This document shows, in pieces, positions 39,501-51,500 of a stretch of DNA of 64,000 nt. The notes below the pieces were generated by a model, which was given only the letters and a program-made list of their open reading frames with translations, had not been told where the DNA came from and searched no databases. The position numbers and the translations under genes are program-made. The number at the start of each line of letters is the position of its first letter. Position 1 is the stretch's first letter. Origin of the DNA: Benincasa hispida (taxonomy: Eukaryota; Streptophyta; Magnoliopsida; Cucurbitales; Cucurbitaceae); NCBI RefSeq assembly GCF_009727055.1, contig NC_052353.1, positions 60,993,371-61,057,370 of the forward strand, in the 5' to 3' direction.

Positions 39501-42500
39501 TCCTTTTAGATTTCAATACGTGTGTCAAGCTTTCCGTATTCCTCTTTCTTTCTATTTCCTTTTTTCTTCATTCTTCGTGTTCATCCAGACCTTTTTCTTC
39601 TTTTTTCAATAGTGTCAAACTGTTCTGTTTTCTTCTTCCCATCCACAATAATCATCGTCGCCAACTTCTCTAATTGTTTTGTTCATCCACGCTAGTCATC
39701 GGCGTTGTCTTCTCCGCCTTCTTTTTCAGTTGCTTCATCTATGCAAAATAAATTGCTGGTATCGTTAGTTTTAGGTTTACTTTTCTATTTTGTTTTATTG
39801 ATATTGCATCGGCTAGTTGCAAGTCTGTTCCATTTGTACTATTCAACATTTTGAATCGTACATTTAATCTCCTTTCTGAATCAAAGGCATGATTTGAATG
39901 AATTGCCCACGTTACAATACAACTCATGTATTGTACGTGTTCGTAACAATGCCTTTTGACACTATGTGAACAAAATATATGTTACAATGAGTCATAACTG
40001 AGAGGAAATAACTGCATAAATTCCTGCACTTGCTTTCAACAATAAAAGTAAAAGAAGCCTTAGTTGAGGAGGGGAGGGGAGAGGGTTGCTTGTTAGCTTC
40101 TTCTTGTAAAAGAAGCCTTAGTTAATAAGTCCATACCTCTTCCAAACGATTTCTTTGAGATTCTTCCTTGGCAAGCTTCTCTTTGTAATCACTCTCAATT
40201 TGGCTCAAATGTGTCTAGTAGCAATTGCAAAAACAAAATAAAAATCAGAAAGAATCATAATTTGATAACTTTTGTAACCTTTTTAGAGTCGAATGTCTTT
40301 TTCTTTTCCTTCATTAACAAGATATGAACTTTCCTTTGATTAATAAAAAGGAAAAAAAAATGTCAATGAATAAGAACAAAAGATAAGTGAAAAAGGGAAA
40401 AATAAGAGAAACATGAGAGTACTTAGATTCTCAGAACTTTGATGATGAAGAGCACAAATGGTATGGAGGATATTTTTTTTTTTTTAATAAGAAACATAAC
40501 TTTCATTGTATATGGGGGATACTTATGCACCTCCTACATGCCGTACTTTACCTTGTAACCAATAATGAGAATACTAATGTAATAGGATTGGAATAATTTG
40601 GTAAATTCAAATTAATTTTGATTAATCCTTGATAAATTACATTTTAGTTTCCTAATTAAACTTTGGTTTCCTTTTCGTTATCTTTTTAGGATCCTATCTT
40701 ACATTTAATTCTCTATGAATAGAGGACTCTTCTCTAGTAAACAACTTTTGATTCATAATAAAGAATTCTCCTCTTTATCTCTTTAGGCTTCAAATACCAA
40801 CGTCAAAGTTTGGTAACTCAAACTTTCAAATATATCCACAAACAATTGGATATCAACAAATATTCAAGAAAAAATCATGGATATCACAAAATAAATAAAT
40901 AAAAATAAAAATAAAATAAATTTGTTAAAAGTTTGTGAACTTCTTAATAAAGCATTCAGAAAACTTATTGAAGTCCTAATCAATCATTTTAAGCATATCT
41001 ATCATACATATACATTAATATAAGAATAGACGGTAAAATAACAAATTTTTTTAGCATTAATCTCTATTCATTTTTTCAATAAAAAATTTGTGTTTCGTGT
41101 TTAAAAAATGGAAAGTAAATCCTTTTATAGAAAATGATACGAAACTTTTCATTAAAAGAATGAAAAGAGACTATTGCTCTGAGATAAAAAGATACAATGT
41201 AACGAAACGATAATAAACCAAAATAAGAGACTTAAAGCATAAAAATAATTTAAAGCAAAAACAGAAAAGTAACTTAAGCAGTGAACCTAAAACAAGAGCT
41301 CATAAATGAAATCTTAGAAAGTAAACTAGTATGTTAAGAAATGAACGAATTTTATTGATTAATTAACATGTCTTTTTTTCTTTTCCAAGAACTGAACTCT
41401 CATTCATTAAGAGAAAATGAAAGAATTAAAGGCATATAAAGAAAAGAGAGCACACAAAAGGGAGGCAATCTATTAAAAAGGCCTCCACTCTAACAAGATA
41501 AGACCTAAAAAGCATGGACACTTTTAGTTTGGCTAGCATGTCCGTGTCCGACACATGTCGGATACTTGGACACTCCGACACTTTTTGGACACATATCAAA
41601 AACTTGTTAGTGCAATAGATATGTTAGATACTAGTTGTTCAAAGCCAAAATAGGACCAACATTTGGTATACATGCATCAAACACTTCTTACAAAGATATA
41701 GATATACTAAGTCAACATATATATGATAAAAATAATAAAAGTTGAGAGCAAAAACATCGAATTAATTTTTTAAGCATAGAAATAAATACAACTCATTGAC
41801 TTTAAAATTTCCTTCTCGTTTAAAAATAATATATATGTTAAAAATGTATGTTTTTTTTTATAAGAATAACAACTTCAAGAAAAAAATTAAAGAATACATG
41901 GGCAAACAAAAACACCCCGCCAACAAAAGCAACCCCTTACAAGAACAGAGTCCAGCTACACAAAATGACACCTATAGGGTAATTACAAAAGGTCTTTGAA
42001 ACCGAAGCCCACAAAGAAATGACCAAACTTCACTAGGGTCTTTATCCACACCCCTAAAAGTCCTACTATCCCCCCCCCCCAAAAAACCCAAACAATAGCG
42101 GTATGGAGGATATATTGCTTTGCTTATTAATTAATTATCCGCAAGCCACGAAAAGCAATCCTTCTCCCCCCTAGGTGAAATGAGGAGTAACTCCTCAATC
42201 GTAGTAACAACATCTCGCTGACGAGCGAACGGAATGCCAAACTCTTGGACAAAACGCTCCCAAATAGAGCTAGCAAACTCGCAACGCCGAAGAATATGAT
42301 CCAAATCTTCCTCCACCTTTCGGCAAAGGATGCAACAGAATGGCCCAACAAGCGAGGAGAGCTTCCTGGAAAGACGATCCATCGTATTCACACGGCCATG
42401 TAACACCTGCCAGGTGAAAAACCTCACCTTCCTAGGAACTTTAATCCCCAAAGGACCGAAAAGACCAAAGCACCTAAGGAAGGATGGTCCACAAGACTAT

Positions 42501-45500
42501 GTTTTAATAAACGTATCTTTGGCGTATCTGTGTCCTAAATTTAAAAAAAAAAATGTCGTGTCGCCGTGTCAAGGTCGTATGGTATTCGTGTCTCGTATTC
42601 GTATCTGTGCTTCTTAGGATAAGACCAAGCGAATAATTACCAAAAAAATTCTTGGTCACAACGTCCGAAAAAGACACGTAGAACCAAATACAAAGACGAA
42701 ACCTCACATAGAAGCTTCTTAAGCCCTCTAAAAATTATGTTGTTTATTTCTCCCCAAACCACACACACCCCAACTTACCACGAAAAGTAGGATGGACCAG
42801 GAACTCCTCTAACATCACTATCCAACCTCTGTGCCTAGCCAAACTCACACAGAGCCCTTCCAAAAATCGACCCCAAACTTAATAAGCAAAGCAAAACTCC
42901 GAATGAATGAGATCTATATTCTCAGCCGCTCTCCTACACAAGATGCAAACGATGGGCCCATCAAGCTGGGAACCCTCCTTGAAACCCTATCTTAAGGATA
43001 GTTTGGTTTAAGGTTTTGTAGATGCCTGGAAATAAGGGATGCCCGAAAATAGTATGCTTGGGAATAAGATGTCTAAAAATCAAAGATGACTGTGTTTGAT
43101 TGTACATGAGAAATGCTATCAGAATTTTATGAACAAAAATTATGTTTGTATTTAAATTATGAAATTAAACATGATAATCTAACATAATTTTAATAGATTA
43201 ATTATTTAAATGGTAAATATCATTCAATGCATTGATAAAAAAAATAATTAATTAAGAATCAATAATAACTTTAATTGTAAATATTTGAAAATTGGGTAAT
43301 TTAAATTTATAATTAAAATTAACCAATTAAAATTTAACGAATCTTTATTTTAATTAAGTTTAATCAAATAATTAATTAAGTACTATAATACAATACTTAA
43401 TTATTTTTACTTAATTAAGTTCAACAGTAGTAATCTTTATTTTAATTAAGTTTAACCAAATAATATAAGAAAATATATTTTAATTAATATAAAAAGTGAT
43501 TAAAAAAATGAGATAAAAATATGAAAATATCATATACTAATAAAGAATATCAATAAAAACACTAAAAAGAAAGTTTTATAAATATGATATATTAATAATG
43601 TATGAAGTAATAAAAATCCATCACAATAAATAATTAACTAATTATAGGTAATCAATAAGCAATTAATTGTGGTAATTGAAAAGTAAATTTTTGTACTAAC
43701 TTGGTTTAACTAATCTTGTTTTTTTAAATGTTTAGTTTTCTTTGCACAAATCTGTCACAGAAGCATCTACCTTGATTTCTGTTTCTTTCGACTGGATTGA
43801 CTTCAACAAATAAGCATCCTCTATGACACTTAAGCATATGTTTGTTGAAAATGCTCTCTCCTCTCTCCTCCCCCATCCCTTTCTAGCACCATTCAAACCG
43901 CCCCTCCGATCAATCTCCGACTAGCCCTTCTCCGTCCGCTTCCTCTCTTCTTCTCCGATACCTCCCTTCACATCCGATTAATCTCCAATCCTTCAATCTT
44001 TCCTTTCCTTCCTATCTAACCACCTTCATACCCGCTCCTTGCCATTTTGATAGATTACCTTTTTACCAACTCCAATTTCCACATCCTCATTCCTTGCACC
44101 CATCGTTTCTAAACTCATGGAGGTGAAAAGTTGTAATATCTGTGATCACTTCTTCTGTATGTGGAAAGAAAGCATTGGTTTCTACATGGAAGATATGAAG
44201 AAAGGGCAAAAAATACTATTCTCAGTGCCTATGGCGCATTGGCTAAAGACTAGCTTGAAAAATTATTGAATAGTCCAACCTTCGGATTCTTCTTATTAAA
44301 GGAAAAAGTCGATCAAAGTGTCATTCGCCTTTCAAAGTTCCGTGTTAATAAAGATTGGTTTGTAGAGTGGTTGGTCTGACCTTCAACAGGAGGAAGGAAG
44401 AACCTTCATATTCCTTACGGCGATGGTAAGCCAGGTTGGCAAGAATTCAATGACATGGTACATCACATTTGAATCGGAGATTGAGAAAATCTATCGAGTC
44501 TAGAACCTCTTCCTCAACAGAAAAACAGAGTATCAAGACCTCTGAACAGGGTATGCAACATCATTGGGTTATTAAAAATTCAGAAGTATTCCAAGCAGAT
44601 TGTGATAACCTTTGGGTTGTCACACGCCTATTTGAGTTCCATAATTGGCTAGAAATCACTAAAACACTCAAACTATACTTTCAATCAAATGTTATAATCA
44701 ACCCATTATATGCAAAAAACGCACTAGTTGCAATGGATCGTTGTCCAATGGATAAACTAATCGAGAATCCTGGCAAATGGTAGAAGGTAAGCTCCTTCCA
44801 CCTGAAATTTGAAAAGTGGGCCAAATTCACTCATAGTAGGCCGTTGCATTCAAAAGGATACGATGGGTGGTTATCAATTAAAAATCTCCCTCTCAACTAC
44901 TAGAATAAACAAACTTTTGAAGCTATTGGCGCTTATTTTGGTGGTTTGGAGAATATTGCGATTGAAACTTTAAATCTTCTTAATGTCTCAGAGGCCAAAA
45001 TCCAAGTGAAGAAAAATTTATGTGGATTTATCCTTGCAACGTTAGAAATTTCAGATGAAAAGAGGGGTAATATCTTCTTGAACTTTGGTGATCTCTTGTC
45101 AATTAACCCATCCAGCTTATGGGAGATTTATTCTTGTTTAACTTCACAAATCCAGTTGACATTGTTCGTTTAAATCAAGTTAGGAAGGATGAGGCAATAG
45201 AATGTGATTCATTAAGTCCTAAGTTCGAGTTTCTCCTTCCATCAAGGTGCAAGCCAAAGTTTTCCAGAAGCCCAGGCATCAGTGTTGAAAAAGAGCTAAA
45301 ATACATCTCTCAGATTGAATCGGAGACTAACCAGAGGTTTGCTTGTAGTCAAGATTCCATTGAACACACAAAACTCGTTTCCCCAAGATCAAACCATGTG
45401 AACACACTCAAGAAAAAGAAGAAAGAGAAACACTTCAAGACAAAAAGATTCATTGGTCGTTCATATTCCGAGCCACCTTAAGAAAACAGTTCGACTTCCT

Positions 45501-48500
45501 GCCAAATGAACCTTTCTTTAAATTTTCGGCTTGTAAAAAGCCTTTGAGAGAAGTCCAAAGGTCTCCCCTATTTGATAAAGAAGAAGGATCGATTTCAATC
45601 GGTGGAAATGAGAAGTCGGGTGGGCGCTCATTGAATACAACACCATCTGTTAGCCTCCCTCAGAATAAAACTTCAAAAGTCGAGAGAAGATTGCAGTCTT
45701 CGAACTTTAGCTCATTATTACTCAAACCTCAGAAAAGTGAAGACCCTTCAGGTACTCGTAATTCATTTCACACAAGAAAACCCCACTTACTCCAGCCTCT
45801 CAGAAAGCACTTCACCCAGAGAAACACTTCCTTTTGCAACTCCTGGACAGCCATAACAAACCACAATTTGCTTGAAAACTGTTGCATCAAAGCTCAAATT
45901 CTTGGTTTCTTCAAAGTCATGTCAGATAATTCTACTACTAAAGATAGATCTTATTTTTTCAAATTTCAAAATTGCGGCTCAAGCGTGCCATTTGTGCGAG
46001 GTACCCCGGATTCTCTACAAGACATTCAAAGTAGACTCTATAGTTAGTGCGAGTAGTGAAAAAGTAGAGATTTTAGAAGTAGAGGAATTTGGGGAGGAGG
46101 AAAAAATTTTGGATGGGCATTATAATAACTTGCAACTCTTATTTCACTCAGAAGAAGATCAAATAGTAGGCTATGCTGAAACCTCCTACTTTCAAACAGT
46201 AGAGAAGAAAGAGATACCACAGAAACTTATCTCAGTAGTTGACAATTGTGAGCTTATCCTTGGGTAATTCAGTCAAGAGCTCCTACCTCTCGTTGGCATA
46301 CTATGAAGATTCTATCGTGGAATACAAGAGGTTTAAGAGATGTCTCCAAAAGACTGGCTTTGATAAGAAGCTTGAAGAATATAAAGCCAAACTAGGTTTT
46401 AATACAGGAAACAAAGAGAGAATCTTTCGACGTAGCTTTCATCAGGGAGTTATGGAGCTCCAAATATATTGGTTGGGTTTTTGTCAAAGCTTTTGGAAAA
46501 TCTGGAGGTTTACTAAAATGTGGGATGAAAGCAAGATTTCGATTATTAAAATACTGAAAAGAGGATACTCATTATCGATTAAATGCTTGACGGTCAGTAA
46601 GAAGGTTTGCTAGATCACTAATGTTTACGGTCCTAGAGATTACGAAGAAAGAAAGTTTATTTGGCCAGAATTGTACTCTCTTTTGGCTTACTGTGAAGAG
46701 CCTTGGTGCATTGGTAGATATTTAACATTACTAGAAGAATTCAAGAACACTTTCCTTTGGGGAGATTAACAAAAGGTATGAGAAAATTTAATAACTTCAT
46801 TGCTAAGGTTAAGCTAATGGAAATGCCTCTTAGCAATGGATGTTTCACATGGTCACGCGAAGGCTTTATCATCTCTCGTTCTCTTCTAGACAGATTCTTA
46901 ATTTCAAATAAATGGGATGACTTATTTGCTAATACTAGAGTGCCAAGACAAACTTGTACATTCTCATATCACTTCCCCATCTTACTTGAAGTCGGTTCCT
47001 TTGAGTGGGGACCTCCACCATTCAGATTTTGCAATAGCTAGCTGGACCTATAAGAAAGCTGAAAGAGCACTGAATACTGAAGTTCAAAAAGGATGGGCTG
47101 GGCTTTTCATTTCCTCCAAATTAAGAAAAATCAAGTCGGCTTTGAAGTCCTGGCAAGTTGATTTTGAGTCTAAAAAGAAAAAAGCAGAAGCCTTGCTAAA
47201 AGAAATTGAAAACTTAGATAATGAAACAGAAATGTACAAAGATTCCATTCCGGAACTGATATGAGAGTTTCCTTGAAAGCTGATTTGTTATCACTTTATC
47301 GTATAGATGAAAGGAATTTAAGACAGAAAAGTAAACTAAATTGGTCGAGTTTGGGAGACGAAAACTCTAAGTTTTCCATAGATACTTAGCAGCAAAGAAG
47401 AGGAGAAATCTGATTTCAGAATTGATTGATGACCAAGGGCTGCCAACAAATTCATTCAAGGAAATTGAAGACCTCATAATAGGCTTTTATGCTTCATTAT
47501 ACTCTAAAGATTCAAGCATTAGAGTCCTTCCCCTCAATCTGAATTGATCCACTGTCTCTCGAATCCTGAACACCTTGCTAGTTGCTAGATTTACCCAGGT
47601 GGAAATCAGAAATGCTTTGAAGTTGTTGGGAAAAATAAAGCTCCCGAGCCAAATGGCTATACGATAGAATTTTTCCTAAAATTCTAGGAATACTTCAAAG
47701 ATAATTTTGTGGAACTTTTTGAGAATTTTTATGTCAATGCTAGACTAAATTCTTGTGTTAAGGAGAACTTCATTTGTTTGATTAGAAAAAAGGAAGGCGC
47801 TATCTTTGTAAGGGATTTTAGACCAATTAGTCTAACCACAATATCTTACAAAATTATAGCGGAAGTGTTAGCTGAGCGTTTAAAGATAATTATGCCAAGC
47901 ATAATTGCTCCTACACATAGTGCTTTCATTGGGGGGAGACAAATATTAGATCCAATCCTTGTAGCCAATGAAGTGGTTGAGGAATATCGCTCCAAGAAGA
48001 AAAAAGGATGGATTCTTAAACTGGATCTAGAAAAAGCCTTCGATCGGATTGATTGGGTCTTCCTCGAAAAAGTTCTTGCTGGAAAAAACTTCGATCCTAG
48101 GTGGATTTCATGGATAATGGGATGCGTTTCTGGTCCATTATTTTCAATTTTTATTAATGGAAGACCAAGGGGAAGAATCAATGCTACAAGGGGCAGTAGA
48201 CAAGGGGACCCTCTCTCACCTTTTCTCTTTCTATTAGTCAGCGAGGTTTTCAGTTCTTTATTGGCCAGACTTCATGAAAAAGGCAAGTTTGAAGGTTTTG
48301 TGGTAGGGAAAGATAGAGTCCATGTCTCCATCTTTCAATTTGCCAATGATACCTTGATTTTTTGTAAATATGAAGATGAAATGTTAGAATCTTTAAGAAA
48401 GACTATAGATTTCTTCAAATGGTGCTCAGGGCAAAAGGTTAATTGGGAAAAATCTGCTTTATTTGGTATCAACATTGATGACAGCAAGCTGTATGCAGTG

Positions 48501-51500
48501 GCGTCCAAGTTAAATTGTAAGGCTATTCACCTCCCTTTTATGTACCTTGGGTTGCCTCTAGGTGATTTTCCAAAACAAGTTAATTTTTAGCTTTCGGTGG
48601 TTGAAAAAATTCAAGGAAAATTGGAAAATGGAAGAGATACCAACCTCTCTATAGGTGGCCGTGCTACTCTTTGTAAGTCTGTCCTTTCTCATATTCCTAC
48701 TTATTATATGTCAATCTTCTTGATGTCGGAAAAGGTAGCCCTAATTGTGGATCAATTATCAAGAAACTTCTTTTGGGAAGGACATAAAGGAGGCAAAATA
48801 AATCACTTAGTCAAATGGGAACATGTCTCCAGATCTCAAGCAGATGGTGGCCTTGGTCATGGAGGCCTCAAAACAAAAAATCTAGCCTTGTTAGCAAAAT
48901 GAGGCTGAGATTTATGGTAAAAGAAGATGCACTTTGGAATCAAGTTGTGAAAAGTATTCACGGTAGAAGCTTGTTTGGGTGGCACACCAGTGGAAAGGTT
49001 AACTGTAATCTTCGTAGTCCATGGATTAGCATATCAAGGACTTGGTTAAAAGTCGATTCGTTGGTTGCCTACAAACTAGGAAACGGAAGAAGAATAGCCT
49101 TTTGGCTTGACCCTTGGGCAGACATTTTACCCCTAAAGAGTCTATTTCCAGGACTATTTAGTTTATCCCCGAATCCTAATGCTGCTGTCTTCGATTTTTG
49201 GGATTCCTCAACCGCTTCCTGGTCAATTAATTTCAGAAGGTTGTTAAAGGAGGAAGAACGCGTTGAATTTCAATCTCTAATTGAGTTGTTGCAGCAAACT
49301 CAATTACACAATTTGCTGATAGGCGAAGTTGGGAGTTAGAAAATAATGGAATTTTCACGGTAAAATCCCTCATAAACCATCTCTCTAAAGCTTCCCCTAT
49401 TGGGAAAAGATTGGATTCTGCACTATGGAAAACCGAAAGCCCAAGGAGGATTAACATCACAATCTGGATTATGCTTAATGGTCTCCTTAATTGAGCTTCC
49501 CTCTCACTGTCTCTCTCCGCAGGTTTGTCCCCTTTGTTTGGCAGATTCAAAAGACCTACAACACCTTTTCTTCAACGGCAGATATGCTCAAAGCTGTTGG
49601 CATCTCTTATTTGATTGTTTCAATATTAGTTGAAGTTTTGGTAATATGTTCAGGGCTAATGTGGAACAGCTTCTCATCGGCCCCACTTTCAAAGAAAAAT
49701 CAAGATTGATTTGGACCAATGCAGTGAAAGCTTTGCTAGCAGAATTGTGGTTTGAAAGAAATCAACGCGTTTTTCATGACATCGCTTCACCTTGGATGTC
49801 CCGCTTCTTCATGGTGTCAACCTAGTTAAGATGTCCCGATACACTCATTGATCCTTAGGATTCAATTTTGTATCTTCATTGTACTATTCCTCTCACTTTT
49901 TATTGTCGCATTTCATTACCTTAATGAAGAGGTTAATTTCCTTTTCAAAAAATAAATAAATAAATAATCTTAATTAACTAATTGAATATATTTGAGATAT
50001 TGATTACTAGTTAATTAACAAATTCAAGAGAATAAATAATTACATTCATTTAGTGAGGTTTGATTTGTAAAATTGAATCAAGTATATTTTAGTGAAATAT
50101 TATTGAGTTATTCAAGTTCAATAATGAATTGCATTGATTTTTGGTAAATTAATATCAATTAGTTTACAAAATAAAGGGCAATTGTTTTAAATGGCAAAAC
50201 TGCTAGAAATATTTTCAGTATAGTAAAATGTCACTGTTTATCAGTGATAGACTGTGAGATTTTGCTATACTTGTAAATAAGTTGGCTCATTTTCTATAAT
50301 TGAAAACATCCTTCAAATTAATTAATCATATTCAAAATAAAAAGTAAATGAATGAGTGGGAAAAGAGAAAGTTCACCCTTTTTAAGGGCATGGAATATTG
50401 AGAAAACAGGATATCTGGGAATACAATATTCTCACATCCAACTTAGAAACCATGTACCAAACAAAGGTACCAGAAATCCTTACCCATTCCCATCCTAAAT
50501 TCCCTTGTACCAAATAGCCCCTTAGGGGCCGTTTGGTTCAAGGTTTTAAAGATGCCTAGGAATAAAGGAGGTCTGGAAATAGGAAGCGTAAGAATCAAAG
50601 ATGACTGTGTTTGATTATGCATGGAGAATGCTATCAGAAATTTATGGAAAAAATCATGTTTGTATTTAATTTATGAAATCAAACATGACAATCTTATATA
50701 ATTGTAATAAATTAATTAATTAAAAAATAAATATCATTCAATATATTGATAAAAGCTAATTAATTAAGAATCAATAATAATTTTAATTACAAATATTTAA
50801 AATTGAGTAATTTATAATTAAAATAACTAATTAATATATTTAATGAAAGTCATATTAATTATAATCTAATACTTAGTCATTTTTATAATCAATAAGTTCA
50901 ACATTAGTAATCTTAATTTTAATTAAATAATATAAGAAAATATATTTTAATAAACAATATATTATTTAAAAAGAGGAAAATGAGATAAAAATATGATATG
51001 ATAATAAAAAAATATTGATAAATAATACTAAAAAAGTTCTATAAATATAATACGTTAATAATGAACGGAGTAATAAAATTAAGCACAATAAATAATTAAC
51101 CGATTATAAATAATCAATAAGAATTATATGTTTATAATGAAAGATCAATTAAAATTAATCTCTATAAATAATTGCTAGATTATTAAAAAAAATTAAAAGA
51201 CAATAATTAATCAATTATTACTGTTGAAGAATAAATTTTCATACTAACTAAATTTAACTAATCCTAGTTTATTAATTAAATATATTTAAGACATTGTTAC
51301 TAATTCATTAATTAGCATTCAATCTTTTATTGTAAAAATAAGCTAAGTAAATATTTTTAATAGATCATTATTGATTTATTAAAATAAATATTTATATTAC
51401 TTTTGTTAAATTAATATTAGTTAATTAACTATTTACAAAATGAAAAAATAGATAGAGAGGGGAAAAGAGAAAACCCGCACTTTTAGAAGGGAATAGAAAA

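Larger units (their letters stand above)
43718..49964 (+). mobile_element. LINE3: full-length-type LINE inside element A, heavily decayed
   Basis: 6.2-kb plus-strand LINE. A target duplication TAATCTT lies at 43711-43717 and 49965-49971. It has a leader with ATGCTCTCTCC near 43850, ORF1 pieces (about 44469-46267), endonuclease (from 46302), linker, reverse transcriptase (47709-48590), thumb and zinc-binding end (to 49640), ending in ATTTCATTACCTTAATGA and an (AAAT)n tail. Every domain has stops or frameshifts, and two catalytic residues are changed. Confidence 0.88.
42995..50521. mobile_element. Tourist/PIF-like element A, split by LINE3
   Basis: Left end AAGGATAGTTTGGTTTAAGG and right end (complement) AAGGGGCTATTTGGTACAAG form imperfect inverted termini, flanked by TTA at 42992-42994 and 50522-50524. 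Without LINE3 (43718-49964) about 1.28 kb remains. The interior is very AT-rich and matches element B throughout (GATGACTGTGTTTGATT and following). No transposase is present, so it is non-autonomous. Confidence 0.75.

Noticed and set aside
40540..40870. Definite solo LTR
   Set aside because: Promoter- and polyadenylation-like motifs are suggestive, but no target duplication or paired termini could be shown; kept only as a low-confidence entry.
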